From Cohnella sp. SGD-V74 (GTDB lineage: Bacteria > Bacillota > Bacilli > Paenibacillales > Paenibacillaceae): 64,000 bases of DNA. Both the position numbers and the translations under genes were made by a program. The DNA lies in assembly GCF_003001675.1 (NCBI RefSeq), contig NZ_PVYW01000020.1:1-64000 (forward strand). Direction: 5' to 3'. A model generated the notes under the pieces. That model was not told the DNA's origin. It made no database searches and saw only the letters and a list, made by a program, of their open reading frames with translations. Each line of letters starts with the position of its first letter. The stretch's first letter is position 1. Below, in pieces: positions 54,519 to 63,842 of this stretch.

Positions 54519-55256
54519 TTACTTCGACGACTGCAGCTCCTCCACATGAGCCTCGTAGGCCTCAAAAAGCTTGGCCAGTGCGCCCCGGATCGCTTCGGCA
54601 TCCTTCGACTCGGCGACTTTGGCCAATTCGATCCGTCCCTGCAGCACGTCCCCCGAAGCGAACGTCGCCGCCGCAAGCGTTACGCTTCCCGTCTTGCCGG
54701 CGATCGCATGCTCGGCGTCGACAAGCTTGATCAGCGCCGGAGCGCCGGATTCGGCGGAGACCGCCTCGGTCGATACCGTGAACGCCGGCACGGAGACGCC
54801 CTGGATCGGAAGCGCTTGCGCCGTGCCGATATCCTTAATGTCGAACAGGACATCTCCTTCGACAGCTTCAAGCGTGATCGTTCCGGCTTCCGTTGCCTTG
54901 ATGTTACCGGACAGGCGCCCTTCTGCGACCGCCCCCGCTTTCTCCAGCTTAATACTGACGACCGCCGGTTTCAGCGTTGCCTGCAGCGAATCGTACTTCG
55001 CCAGCAAGCTCTCCCACGCCTCGACCGTATCCGGCGCGTACTGCTTGGCAAGCTCCAGCGGATCCGGCAGCTTTACCGCCGCCAATGTTTCCGTCACGGC
55101 CGCTGCCTTAACCGAGCTCGCAGCGGTAACAACCGGCGCGGCATTCGAAGCGGGGTTAGAAGCGGCATTCGCCGCAACGGGACCGGCGGCGATCGCCGAC
55201 AACATCAGTGCGGACAGGGCGACTCTTGGGACAATGCGTTTTTTTCTGCTGTTCAT
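54519..55256 (-). CDS. Secreted protein of unknown function
   Basis: A 245-residue protein with a signal peptide: RKKRIVPRVALSALMLSAIAAGPVAANAAS, cleavage after ANA. An Ala/Val-rich spacer, a helical stretch (ELAKQYAPDTVEAWESLLAKYDSLQA) and a beta-rich middle follow, then a helical tail (IRGALAKLFEAYEAHVEELQSSK). I do not recognise a family. The ATG at 55256 is used; a GTG at 55268 is too close to AAGGAG. It is divergent from the two-component system at 55411 and might be its target; this is only positional. Confidence 0.7.
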   Translation of the reverse strand: MNSRKKRIVPRVALSALMLSAIAAGPVAANAASNPASNAAPVVTAASSVKAAAVTETLAAVKLPDPLELAKQYAPDTVEAWESLLAKYDSLQATLKPAVVSIKLEKAGAVAEGRLSGNIKATEAGTITLEAVEGDVLFDIKDIGTAQALPIQGVSVPAFTVSTEAVSAESGAPALIKLVDAEHAIAGKTGSVTLAAATFASGDVLQGRIELAKVAESKDAEAIRGALAKLFEAYEAHVEELQSSK

Positions 55257-55410
55257 AGTGTAGAACACGCTCCTTGACGTTGAATTTGTTTTACAAGTAC
55301 GAGTCTACCTGCCAACTGTGGCAGGACGTTGGTGAAATTGTGGAAAAACGATGGCACGAACCGCAAGCGAAAAACCGGTTGCTATAATGAAGTAACGAAA
55401 GGGGATCAGG

Positions 55411-56130
55411 ATGATGGAAGATTATTTTATCGCCGTCGTGGACGACGACCTGCATATTCGCAATCTCGTAGAGGCTTACCTGGCCAAGGAAAACTTCCGC
55501 ACGCTCGGACTGTCCTCCGCTGAGGAAGCCTGGATGCTCTGGCGCAACAATCCGCCCGATTTGTGGGTGCTCGATATTATGCTGCCCGGAATGGACGGCT
55601 ACGAGCTGTGCCGCCGCATTCGGGAGGAAGGCGACGTGCCTATCGTCATCATCTCCGCCAAAGACGGCGAAGTCGATAAAATCATGGGACTGGAGCTGGG
55701 CAGCGACGATTACCTGGTCAAGCCGTTCAGCCCCAGGGAGCTGGTCGCGCGGGTGAAAAGGCTCCTGCACCGCTGGTACAAGCCGCGCCGGTCGGAAAGA
55801 TCCGAAGAAGCCGTCTCCGCCCAGCCGGTCGTGGGGATCGGCCCGCTGCAGCTCCTGCCGGAAGAACGCCGCGCTTTCTGGGACAAGCAGGAGATCGATC
55901 TGACCTTCAAGGAATTTGCGCTGCTGCAGGTGTTCGCGGAGCATCCTAACCGCGCCTTCGCGCGCGAAGAGCTGCTCGTGCTCGTCTGGGGCGACGACTA
56001 CTTCGGCAGCGACCGCGCGGTCGACCATCTGATCAAGCGCCTGCGCAAAAAAATCGAGCAATTGCCCGTAGAAGCGGTATGGGGACACGGTTATCGCCTG
56101 CGGACGGAAGGAGGAGGAGAAGCGTCATGA
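55411..56130 (+). CDS. OmpR/PhoB-family response regulator
   Basis: A 239-residue regulator. The receiver (1-120) has AVVDDDLHIRNLV, phospho-acceptor Asp in LWVLDIMLPGMDGYEL, Thr/Ser position in IIISAKDGEVDKI and Lys in DDYLVKPFSPREL. The C-terminal winged helix (about 145-235) includes LTFKEFALLQVFAEHPNRAFAREELLVLVWG and DRAVDHLIKRLRKKI. AAGGGGATCAGG precedes two tandem ATGs. It overlaps the kinase by 4 bases. Confidence 0.95.
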   Translation: MMEDYFIAVVDDDLHIRNLVEAYLAKENFRTLGLSSAEEAWMLWRNNPPDLWVLDIMLPGMDGYELCRRIREEGDVPIVIISAKDGEVDKIMGLELGSDDYLVKPFSPRELVARVKRLLHRWYKPRRSERSEEAVSAQPVVGIGPLQLLPEERRAFWDKQEIDLTFKEFALLQVFAEHPNRAFAREELLVLVWGDDYFGSDRAVDHLIKRLRKKIEQLPVEAVWGHGYRLRTEGGGEAS

Positions 56131-57539
56131 AACTGGTCCATCAGATCAACCTGGCATTCGGCCTGCTGCTCGTCGTTATTCTCGGCGCAACCGCGGTCAT
56201 GATCCATTATGTGCTGCTCGATCATCTGATCGTCGCCCAGAAGAACGAGATGAAGACGCTCGGCGCCAGCGTGGCGACCACCCTGCGAACGCAAGCCGCG
56301 CCTTTGGGCGCAGCCGGCGCAATCGACGGCGTCGACGTCTTCGAGGCGACGGCCGTGCAGCTTACGGCGGGAGTGCAAGCCATCGTCGCGGACGAGCACG
56401 GCAACGTCTTGTCGCGGACGCTTCCGTTTCAGCCCGTGCTGACGGAGGCAGACGCGTCATTCTCCGCTTCGGAAGTCAAGGAAGGACTTCCAGCGATCAG
56501 CACCGAGAGCCTGCAGGCGCTGCAGTCCGGCCAGGATGACCGCTATATCGTCGAAGTCAGTGCGGTCCCGCAAGGCACGCTGACGCTCGTGACGCCGATG
56601 AGCAAAGTAAACGCGCTCGAACAGGCGCTGTTCGGGCGGCTGCTCGTCGTATTGGGCGCAGGCGGCATTCTGGTGCTGCTGCTAAGTCTCGTCATTACGA
56701 GAAAGCTGATCCGCCCTCTCATGAAGCTTCGGGAAGAGCTGAAGAAAGTGAAGGAACGCCGGTTCGCGGACGTTCGCAAAGTCCGGGCCGGCGGCGAGAT
56801 CGGAGCGGTGGCGCAAACCGTATACGAGCTGGCCGGCGAACTGGACCGGTACGTCCGCGTGCAGAAGCTGTTTTTCCAGAACGCCTCGCATGAGCTGAAA
56901 ACCCCGCTTATGTCGATCGCCGGCTACGCGGAAGGCATTCGCGACGGCGTATTCGAGGGCGACAGCGTGCACAAAGGGCTCGACGTCATCTTGAGCGAGA
57001 GCGGCCGGCTGAAGAAAATCGTCTCCGAGATGACGCTCCTCGCCAAGCTGGACAGCGAGGAGGACGTGTTCCATCCCGCATCCGTCCCCCTCAAGGAGCT
57101 GCTGGACGACACGATCGAGCGGGTAAATCCGATGTTGGCCTCCAGAGAACTGAGTCTGAAAGTACTGTACGAGGAGGAGGAGACGCCCGAACTCCTTACC
57201 GTACAGGCCGATCGGGACAAACTGCTGCAAGCGCTGCTGAACGTCGTCGCGAACGCCGCCAGACATGCCCGACGCTCGATCGAAGTGCGCGTCGGAACGA
57301 ACAAAGACCAAGTTGTCATCGCGATCGCCGACGACGGAGGAGGCATACCGGAAGAGCTGCTCCCCCATCTGTTCCACCGGTTCGTCAAAGGAAAGGACGG
57401 CGAGAACGGCCTCGGGCTGGCCATCTCGAGAGCGATCGTCGAGCGCTGCGGCGGACGCATCGAAGCCGGCAACCGGGATGAAGGCGGCGCGATATTCTCT
57501 CTCCGTTTCCCCTCGCCGACAATGACCGCTGCCGGATAA
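56127..57539 (+). CDS. OmpR-partner sensor histidine kinase
   Basis: A 470-residue classical HisKA kinase. TM1 near 8-30 (LAFGLLLVVILGATAVMIHYV), an extracytoplasmic sensor, and TM2 near 165-187 (LLVVLGAGGILVLLLSLVI). HAMP follows, then the H box with His in FFQNASHELKTPLMSIAGYAEGI, the N box NVVANAARHA, DDGGGIPEELLPHLFHRF, and G box KGENGLGLAIS-type. The ATG at 56127 overlaps the regulator stop and has GGAGGAGG upstream. The signal is unknown. Confidence 0.95.
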   Translation: MKLVHQINLAFGLLLVVILGATAVMIHYVLLDHLIVAQKNEMKTLGASVATTLRTQAAPLGAAGAIDGVDVFEATAVQLTAGVQAIVADEHGNVLSRTLPFQPVLTEADASFSASEVKEGLPAISTESLQALQSGQDDRYIVEVSAVPQGTLTLVTPMSKVNALEQALFGRLLVVLGAGGILVLLLSLVITRKLIRPLMKLREELKKVKERRFADVRKVRAGGEIGAVAQTVYELAGELDRYVRVQKLFFQNASHELKTPLMSIAGYAEGIRDGVFEGDSVHKGLDVILSESGRLKKIVSEMTLLAKLDSEEDVFHPASVPLKELLDDTIERVNPMLASRELSLKVLYEEEETPELLTVQADRDKLLQALLNVVANAARHARRSIEVRVGTNKDQVVIAIADDGGGIPEELLPHLFHRFVKGKDGENGLGLAISRAIVERCGGRIEAGNRDEGGAIFSLRFPSPTMTAAG

Positions 57540-57553
57540 TCTCTTCCTCAAAG

Positions 57554-57584
57554 GTTCGGGGAGCCGCCCCGCGGCTCCCCGAAC
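57554..57584 (+). terminator. Hairpin after the two-component operon
   Basis: GTTCGGGGAGCCGC pairs with GCGGCTCCCCGAAC (14 bp, 3-base loop), 15 bases past the kinase stop. There is no T tract. Confidence 0.65.
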
Positions 57585-57719
57585 GGCTTCGGCCATCCCC
57601 GGCATCCTGTCTTCCCGAACGAATGGCAAGCCATTCCCCTCTCTCCCCGTTTCGAATCCCTCCCGGTTGCTCATACTAGAAAGTGGATACCAGCCGAGAT
57701 CGCCGAGGAGGACTGCCGA

Positions 57720-59447
57720 TTGAATACCTCTATTCCATCCGATACCGCCCCCCGCAAGCTTCACCCGCTCGTGGACATGCACGTAGACCGGAGCGCTTTC
57801 GAAGATTTGGAGCGGCGGGCGGAACGCAACGGCCCATGGGATGACTGGCCTTTGTACCAGCTTGCGTTGGAGGCGGAGGAAGCCAACCTCGTCACCGATT
57901 TCCACGCTTTGCGCTGCCTGTCGCTGCTCCCTCATTTCGAGCCGATGCCCCACCAGATCGACACTGCCCGCCGCGTGCTGCACGAGATGAGAGGCCGGGC
58001 GATCCTCGCCGACGAGGTCGGCCTGGGCAAGACGATCGAAGCCGGATTGATTCTTAAGGAATACATGATCCGCGGCCTCGTGAGGAAAGCGCTCGTGCTC
58101 GTCCCCGCCTCCCTCGTGCTGCAATGGGTGCGCGAGCTGAACGGCAAGTTCGACATTCCCGCCGTCGCCCAGCGCAAAGCCTATTCATGGGACAACGACA
58201 TCGTCGTCGCCTCGATGGATACGGCCAAGCGCGACCCGCACCGGCAGACGCTGCTCGACGGCGAATACGATCTGATCATCGTGGACGAGGCGCACAAGCT
58301 GAAGAACAAGCGCACGGGCAACTATCAATTCATCAACGAGCTTCGCAAAAAGTACTGCCTCCTGCTCACCGCCACGCCGGTGCAGAACGATCTGTCCGAG
58401 CTGTACAACCTGATTACGCTGCTGAAGCCCGGCCAGCTCGGGGGCGAGGGCGACTTCGCCGCGAACTTCGTCGCGGATCGCCGCGTGCCGAAGAACGAAT
58501 CCAAGCTTCATGAAGCGCTCGGCCAGGTCATGATCCGCAATCGCCGCAGCGACGGAGGCGTCGAATTCACGAAGCGGGTCGTCACCAACGTGCCGCTCCG
58601 CCTGTCCGCGGAAGAGATGGCGCTCTATGAAGGCGTAACCGACTACGTTCGCAAGCATGCCGCCTCGGAGAGCGGAGACATGGCCAGCATGCTGTCCCTT
58701 GTCACCTTGCAGAGAGAAGTCTGCTCCAGCCGCGACGCCGTATTTTTGACGCTGATCAACCTGTTCAAGAAGACGGCCGAGGACTCCCCGCTGCGCGCCC
58801 GAATCTGGGAGCTCGTCGAGCTGATCAAGCAGATCAAGTCGAACACGAAAGCCGAGAAGGCGATGGAGCTTGTCCGCAGCCTGAACGACAAGGCGATCAT
58901 CTTCACCGAATACCGGGCGACTCAAGAATATTTGCTGAAGTTTTTCAGAGAGCACGATCTCGCCGCCGTCCCTTACCGGGGCGGGATGAACCGGGGCAAG
59001 AAAGACTGGATGATGGAGCTGTTCCGCAGGCGCGCGCAGGTGATGATCGCTACCGAAGCCGGCGGTGAAGGCATCAACTTGCAATTTTGCCACCACGTCA
59101 TCAACTTCGACCTGCCTTGGAACCCGATGCGGGTCGAGCAGCGGATCGGCCGGGTGCACCGGCTCGGGCAGACGGAGGACGTCCAGATTTTCAACCTGTG
59201 CACGCTCGGCACGATTGAAGAGCACATCGTCCATCTGCTGCACGAGAAAATCAACATGTTCGAGTTGGTCATCGGAGAACTCGACGAGATCATTCAGCAG
59301 TTCGAGAAGGAAGACAATCTTGAGCGCCGTCTCGCCCAGCTCGTGCTGGAAACCGCAGACGGCGAGGAGTTGCGCAGAAAAATCGACGGACTCGGGGATA
59401 CGCTGCTCGAGACGAAAAAACGGATGCAACTGGAGAACGCGACATGA
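57720..59447 (+). CDS. yqhH: SNF2-family helicase YqhH
   Basis: A 575-residue Swi2/Snf2 ATPase. Walker A LADEVGLGKTIEAGLIL, Walker B IIVDEAHKLKN, motif III LTATPVQN, and the C-terminal helicase lobe with KAIIFTEYRATQEYL, IATEAGGEGINLQFCHHVINFDLPWNP and RIGRVHRLGQ. It translocates on DNA, and the cellular role of YqhH is not established. It starts with TTG at 57720, supported by GGAGG 8 nt upstream. It overlaps yqhG by 4 bases; this pair is conserved in Bacillales. Confidence 0.93.
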   Translation: MNTSIPSDTAPRKLHPLVDMHVDRSAFEDLERRAERNGPWDDWPLYQLALEAEEANLVTDFHALRCLSLLPHFEPMPHQIDTARRVLHEMRGRAILADEVGLGKTIEAGLILKEYMIRGLVRKALVLVPASLVLQWVRELNGKFDIPAVAQRKAYSWDNDIVVASMDTAKRDPHRQTLLDGEYDLIIVDEAHKLKNKRTGNYQFINELRKKYCLLLTATPVQNDLSELYNLITLLKPGQLGGEGDFAANFVADRRVPKNESKLHEALGQVMIRNRRSDGGVEFTKRVVTNVPLRLSAEEMALYEGVTDYVRKHAASESGDMASMLSLVTLQREVCSSRDAVFLTLINLFKKTAEDSPLRARIWELVELIKQIKSNTKAEKAMELVRSLNDKAIIFTEYRATQEYLLKFFREHDLAAVPYRGGMNRGKKDWMMELFRRRAQVMIATEAGGEGINLQFCHHVINFDLPWNPMRVEQRIGRVHRLGQTEDVQIFNLCTLGTIEEHIVHLLHEKINMFELVIGELDEIIQQFEKEDNLERRLAQLVLETADGEELRRKIDGLGDTLLETKKRMQLENAT

Positions 59448-60328
59448 ATTCGAAACAGATCCATCGCTTCGTCGTTTCCTATCTGGAATCGAAAGAATGC
59501 CACTTTATCGAGAAGAGCCCCGGCGGGGTCACCGTTAAGCTGTCCCCCGACGCGGACCGTGCGCTGTCGAACCGGCCGTATTATTGGAGCTTCGTCGACC
59601 GGACCGGCACGCCCCCGGAGACGATGACCTATCGCTGGTCGTTCGAGAATCCGGCGATGTCCGACCGCATGAACGCTTCGCCGGTGTCCTACGTCATGAC
59701 GGAATCCGGACGGATCATCCAGGAGGACGTCTACTTCGGCTCCAGGCGGCTGCACCAGCTGTTCGGCGTCGTCCAACAATCCGGGCGCTGCGTGACCTTG
59801 TTCGAGGAGCCTCCCCGCGGCCGGCTCGACCCGCTCGCTTCCCAAGCTTACACCGCTTGGCTCGGCGTCAATTTCAAAGTCGGCTACGAGTGCGACATGA
59901 AGCGGGAAGAGCTGTACCAGTGGGGCATCTCGCTGGCCACCGGCGTCATCGACGAGAGGTTCATGGATAAGCTGCGGGAGCGCAGGCTGACGCCGCGGCT
60001 TCCGGCCAACGTCCATCTGCTGAAGAACGGTCTGTCTCTGAGAAAAGGGATGGCCCAGCTCGAAGCGGCGCTCGAACGCAGGCTGCGCGCCGCCGATTTC
60101 TCCTGGGCCATGGAAGCCGAAGCGCGGAGGCAAGACGAACTGGAGAGAATTCGGCAATATTATGTTCCCATGCTGGAGCATATGAATCATCCCGACCAGA
60201 GCGAGCAGAAGGAAGCCGTCACCGCCAGATTCAATCAGCGGGAAGCCGAAATCGACTGGCAATACCGACCGCGCGTGAGCGTCTCGGTTCTGAACTGCGG
60301 CATCTTCCACCTGCCCGGCATCGATTAA
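59444..60328 (+). CDS. yqhG: YqhG family protein
   Basis: A 294-residue cytoplasmic protein recognised by N-terminal IHRFVVSYLESKECHFIEKSPGGVTVKLSPDADRALSNRPYYW and the context directly after yqhH. The C-terminal half is helical and charged (RRLRAADFSWAMEAEARRQDELERI). It has no enzymatic motif and its function is unknown. Co-translation with the helicase suggests a shared process. Confidence 0.9.
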   Translation: MNSKQIHRFVVSYLESKECHFIEKSPGGVTVKLSPDADRALSNRPYYWSFVDRTGTPPETMTYRWSFENPAMSDRMNASPVSYVMTESGRIIQEDVYFGSRRLHQLFGVVQQSGRCVTLFEEPPRGRLDPLASQAYTAWLGVNFKVGYECDMKREELYQWGISLATGVIDERFMDKLRERRLTPRLPANVHLLKNGLSLRKGMAQLEAALERRLRAADFSWAMEAEARRQDELERIRQYYVPMLEHMNHPDQSEQKEAVTARFNQREAEIDWQYRPRVSVSVLNCGIFHLPGID

Positions 60329-60483
60329 GCGACGATACGCCGCAAATCGGCAAAATTAGAACCGCCGAGCACGGCGCATGCTGACACGTTCCAACACCTT
60401 CGGCGCCGCCCGTCGGCTACAATGGACAAGCGGCGCCAAGATCCAACCGGACGAACGTACACTATGAAACAGCGGGTGATAAC

Positions 60484-61389
60484 ATGATTTTCCTGAAAAG
60501 CCGTAACGGAAGTCGACTCAGATCAAGCCTTCGGTTCGCGGCGACGGTGGCCTTGTCGGCCCTCCTCTGGTCGAGCGCGATCGCGCTGCCCGCCTCCGCG
60601 GAAGTCGCGGCCGCCGAGCCGCAATCCAAGCTGGAGCGTCAAGTCGAGAGCTGGGTGGCGACGCTGTCCAAGCAGAAGCCGTTCCAGGATTGGCAGGCCG
60701 CGGATCCCCAGATTGCGGCGCTCGGCCCCGGCACCCATAGCTGGCTCGTCCTGTTCACGAAGGAAGGGCGCGACATCGGCTATATGGTCGTGCATGCGGT
60801 CACGGACGGCTCTTTCCAGCTCGGCGAGTACGGAATCGGTCCCTATTCCTTGTATTCCCTTCAGCAGCTCAAGCGCTCGCTGGTCTACAGCGGACTCCTA
60901 TCCGAAGACGAGGTTGGCCTGATCGCCGCCGCCAAACAGTACGTGCACCCCTTCGCCGCCGCATGGGAAGTCCGCGTGGGAGAGCATGTCTATTGGCTCG
61001 ACGCCAAAACGGCGGAGCAGCTTCCGGTGGACAAGCCCCAATGGACTTCCTTGTTCAGCGACGCTTCGCCCTTCCTTGGACAAGCCGCGTCGCCCGCCGT
61101 CGATGAGTTGAAGCTGAACGAACTGTTCGACGCATATGAGAGATTGCCTTGGCTCACAAAAGAGGCGCCATTCCCTGCGGAAGACGCCAAAAAGCTGCAG
61201 AAGCGCCTCGACAGCGGGAAGCCTCTGCGTTATGTAACGGAACCGTTCGGGGACGCGATGTTGTACGCGGCGCCGGTTATCGGCTACCAACGCTGGTCGA
61301 ACGGCCGTATCGATATTGCGCTGGACATGGAAGGAACGCGCTTCATCCCTCTTGACGCTTTGCTCGAGGGCGGTCTCTTTTATCGTTAA
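60484..61389 (+). CDS. Secreted protein of unknown function
   Basis: A 301-residue exported protein. The signal peptide spans about 1-39 (SSLRFAATVALSALLWSSAIALPASAE). The mature part has repeated aromatic beta-strands (THSWLVLFTKEGRDIGYMVVHAVTDG, GEYGIGPYSLYSLQQL, WEVRVGEHVYWLDAKTAEQL) and ends GTRFIPLDALLEGGLFYR. Similar proteins occur downstream of yqhG in Paenibacillus, but I know no function. The ribosome site is weak (GGGTGA). Its stop overlaps the convergent yqzE stop by 4 bases. Confidence 0.72.
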   Translation: MIFLKSRNGSRLRSSLRFAATVALSALLWSSAIALPASAEVAAAEPQSKLERQVESWVATLSKQKPFQDWQAADPQIAALGPGTHSWLVLFTKEGRDIGYMVVHAVTDGSFQLGEYGIGPYSLYSLQQLKRSLVYSGLLSEDEVGLIAAAKQYVHPFAAAWEVRVGEHVYWLDAKTAEQLPVDKPQWTSLFSDASPFLGQAASPAVDELKLNELFDAYERLPWLTKEAPFPAEDAKKLQKRLDSGKPLRYVTEPFGDAMLYAAPVIGYQRWSNGRIDIALDMEGTRFIPLDALLEGGLFYR

Positions 61390-61619
61390 TTCGCGGACGA
61401 ATTCGTTGAACGCGCCTCATGGCGCGTTTTGTTTTTCTTCTCCGCGCGATTTCCCCACCAGATCATCAGCCCCATCGGCGCCATGCCGAACCATTTGGTC
61501 AGCCACGGTTCTTTGATCCGCGGGGCGCTGATCTTCTTCTCGGCCTCTTCATCCTTGGGACGTTCCATGTAACTGACGACCCGCTCCGTTACGTATCGCA
61601 AATATTCCGATCCGTCCAT
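61386..61619 (-). CDS. yqzE: YqzE family small protein
   Basis: A 77-residue protein with the YqzE pattern: SEYLRYVTERVVSYMERPKDE, then EPWLTKWFGMAPMGLMIWW with one hydrophobic helix, and a basic tail. In Bacillus, yqzE lies between comG and yqhH/yqhG, the same neighbourhood without comG. Function unknown. GGAGGAGG precedes the ATG. Its last 12 codons contain the terminator hairpin of the convergent gene. Confidence 0.88.
   Translation of the reverse strand: MDGSEYLRYVTERVVSYMERPKDEEAEKKISAPRIKEPWLTKWFGMAPMGLMIWWGNRAEKKNKTRHEARSTNSSAN
61409..61440 (+). terminator. Terminator for the convergent upstream gene, inside the yqzE coding region
   Basis: AACGCGCC pairs with GGCGCGTT (4-base loop), followed by TTGTTTTTCTT on the plus strand. 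It lies 20 bases past the stop at 61389. Confidence 0.78.
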
Positions 61620-61746
61620 TCATCTCGCCTCCTCCTCTCTAGCATGCCCGTTTCGGGATGCACTCAACCGTTCTGCATGGGGAACGGCAATTTGTGTCAC
61701 GCTATAGAGCGGAGAAGCTTCGCATCGAGAACGGAGGAGACGGAAT

Positions 61747-62445
61747 TTGTTATTTGCCATGCGTATCGTTATCATTGCCTGCAGCCTGCTGTTAATCGCG
61801 GGGGGGGCCGGACCCGGAACCGCGGAAGCCCATGATCCGCCCAACGTCAAACGCGCGCTTCCTACCGCCGACGTGCTGATCGATGCGGGACACGGCGGAA
61901 TCGACGGAGGCACCCACTGGAACGGCATTCTTGAGAAAGACATCAATCTGGCCATCTCCAGGAAGCTCTACCTGCTTCTTCGCGCGCGCGGGCTTAAGGT
62001 CATCCTTAACCGAACGGGCGACTACGCGCTCAGCGACGACAACCGCTGGCACTTGAGCCGTTCGCGCCATCGGCGCGACCTGTCCCAGCGCCGCGGCTTG
62101 TCCGACGAGATCGGAGCGGCCCTGTTCGTCAGCGTTCACGTCAACTGGTCGCCCAAAGGAAGCAAGAGAGGTCCTCTGGTCATCCATCAGGCGGAAGGAG
62201 GCAGCGCACTGCTGGCCAAATTCATTCAGGACAGCTTGAACAGGCAGCAGAATAAATTCCGGCTGCCCCAAGTGGCCAATCAATATTACTTGCTGAATCG
62301 GGTTCAAGTGCCGAGCGTCATCGTCGAGACGGCTTTCCTCAGCGATCCGGCAGACCGGGCGATGCTGACTTCGATTCCCGGTCAGAACCGCATCGCCGCA
62401 GCGATCGCCAGCGGCATTATCGCCTACCGGCTGTGCAGTCCGTGA
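61747..62445 (+). CDS. N-acetylmuramoyl-L-alanine amidase (Amidase_3, CwlD-like)
   Basis: A 232-residue zinc amidase cleaving the lactyl-Ala bond of peptidoglycan. An N-terminal signal anchor (IVIIACSLLLIAGGAG) precedes the catalytic domain. Zinc ligands and catalytic Glu are visible: DAGHGGIDGG, ILEKDINLAISRKL, LFVSVHVNWSP and VPSVIVETAFLSDPADR. CwlD acts in spore cortex muramic-lactam formation, and the size and order fit that role. The start is TTG at 61747 (GGAGGAG 7 nt upstream). The 3' end overlaps the convergent deacetylase by 22 bases. Confidence 0.9.
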   Translation: MLFAMRIVIIACSLLLIAGGAGPGTAEAHDPPNVKRALPTADVLIDAGHGGIDGGTHWNGILEKDINLAISRKLYLLLRARGLKVILNRTGDYALSDDNRWHLSRSRHRRDLSQRRGLSDEIGAALFVSVHVNWSPKGSKRGPLVIHQAEGGSALLAKFIQDSLNRQQNKFRLPQVANQYYLLNRVQVPSVIVETAFLSDPADRAMLTSIPGQNRIAAAIASGIIAYRLCSP

Positions 62446-63257
62446 GCGGCGAAGGGCTCCGGAATCTTAAGCAATGCGGTCAGCGGCACGAAAGCCGCCT
62501 TGCCCTTCAGTTCGGGAATGGCGGAGCGCAAGGCGTCGGAGGTAGACATCCCTGAAGGTCCGACATGGCCGATGGCGATGCAGCGTTCGTTCTTGGCGAG
62601 CAGCTTCTTCACTTCCGCAAGCTGCTTCAGCACGTGATGCCGCGTATAGACGTCATCGAGGAACACGTCGTTGTGGAGCGTTTCCACGCCGACCTCCTTC
62701 GCCACCGTCGGCACGACCGTGCGATAAGACGTTCGACTGTCGAGAAAGATCAAGCCCTTCTCCTTGCACGTCTGGAGCACGATTCGCATCACCCGTTTGT
62801 CGGCGGTCGCCTTCGAGCCCATGTGGTTGTTCATGCCGATCGCATGAGGCACTTCGGCGATCGCCGCCTCCACCCTCCTGCGAATTTCCGCATCCGGCAA
62901 ATCCGTCGTAATCGCTCCCGGACCGAGCCAGTTCCGCTGCCCTCTCATCGGCTCCATCGGCATGTGCACGATCACGTCGTGCCCAAGACGATGGGCTTCT
63001 TCCGCGTCCTTCTTCGTCGTCGGCAAGAACGGCATGACGGCCACCGTCAGCTTGATCGGCAAATTCAGCATTTGCTCCGTCCCCTTCATGCCGTTGCCGA
63101 AATCGTCGATTACGACGGCGATTTGACGCAGGCTCTCCCCCGATGCTCCGGGTTCGGGCGGCGCTGCGGACAGCGAATCGGACGCCGCCCCGTTCCATCC
63201 TCCCAGCAAGGCGATTCCAAGCGTAAGCTTACCGAGAAACATCTTTCTCATCCTCAT
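62424..63257 (-). CDS. Divergent polysaccharide deacetylase family protein (YibQ type)
   Basis: A 277-residue exported protein with a signal peptide (about 1-31). The NodB-like barrel of the YibQ family shows IAVVIDDFGNGMKGTEQMLNLPIKLTVAVMPFL, GHDVIVHMPMEP, AIGMNNHMGSKATADKRVM, LIFLDSRTS and AIGHVGPS. Aspartates and histidines at metal positions are kept. The substrate is not established. AGGAG lies 8 nt before the ATG. Confidence 0.92.
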   Translation of the reverse strand: MRMRKMFLGKLTLGIALLGGWNGAASDSLSAAPPEPGASGESLRQIAVVIDDFGNGMKGTEQMLNLPIKLTVAVMPFLPTTKKDAEEAHRLGHDVIVHMPMEPMRGQRNWLGPGAITTDLPDAEIRRRVEAAIAEVPHAIGMNNHMGSKATADKRVMRIVLQTCKEKGLIFLDSRTSYRTVVPTVAKEVGVETLHNDVFLDDVYTRHHVLKQLAEVKKLLAKNERCIAIGHVGPSGMSTSDALRSAIPELKGKAAFVPLTALLKIPEPFAAHGLHSR

Positions 63258-63337
63258 GCGGCATTCTCCTTTGGCAGCTGCTGCTTCATTAGATCACTAC
63301 CGCTTTAGTATGGGATGTTCTGGAAACGAATATTACA

Positions 63338-63376
63338 TCAAAATCCCCGCCGGGCTCGGGATAGCCGGGCGGGGAT
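63338..63376 (-). terminator. Rho-independent terminator
   Basis: On the minus strand ATCCCCGCC pairs with GGCGGGGAT around an inner GGCT/AGCC stem, followed by TTTT. It lies 17 bases past the stop at 63393. Confidence 0.75.
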
Positions 63377-63392
63377 CATCGTGATTCGTCGT

Positions 63393-63842
63393 TTACCGGG
63401 CGTCTTCGCGGCTGCGGCTGCGCATCCCCGCCAGACCGAACAGGCCGAGCAGACCGAGCCAGCCCCAGCTGAAGCCGGTTCTTGTCGTCGTCTCCATTCT
63501 TCTGACCGTGTTGTTCGCGCGAGTCGTCATGTTCGTCGTGTTGTTGTAAGGACGATACGCGTTCATTCGGGTCGAATCGTACGTGCCGTTATAGTTGCCG
63601 TTGAGGCCGAAGTTGCCGTTCGTATTATAAGTGCCGTAATTGCCGTTGTTCGCGCGATCGAATACGCCGTCCGTTCTTCCCGCGTTCGGGAAGTAAGTTC
63701 TCGTCGGCACGGGCGCGCCGTTCAGCGTCCTGCTGTCGCCGGAAGTCCCCGTCGTCCCCGTCGTATTCTCCGCGAATGCGGGAACGACGCACGCCAACGC
63801 AATACACATGCTCAATGCCAAACTAGCCGCCATTTTTTTCAA
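63393..63842 (-). CDS. WGxxGxxG family surface protein
   Basis: A 149-residue secreted protein. Signal peptide 1-24 ends PAFAE. The middle is low complexity, rich in Asn, Thr, Gly and Tyr (NNGNYGTYNTNGNFGLNGNYNG). The C terminus is the glycine-zipper-like WGWLGLLGLFGLAGM followed by a basic RSRSREDAR, the hallmark of WGxxGxxG proteins, perhaps a membrane or wall sorting signal. The start is TTG at 63842, 9 nt after AAGGAGG; the ATG at 63833 is too far from the site. Function unknown. Confidence 0.87.
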   Translation of the reverse strand: MKKMAASLALSMCIALACVVPAFAENTTGTTGTSGDSRTLNGAPVPTRTYFPNAGRTDGVFDRANNGNYGTYNTNGNFGLNGNYNGTYDSTRMNAYRPYNNTTNMTTRANNTVRRMETTTRTGFSWGWLGLLGLFGLAGMRSRSREDAR

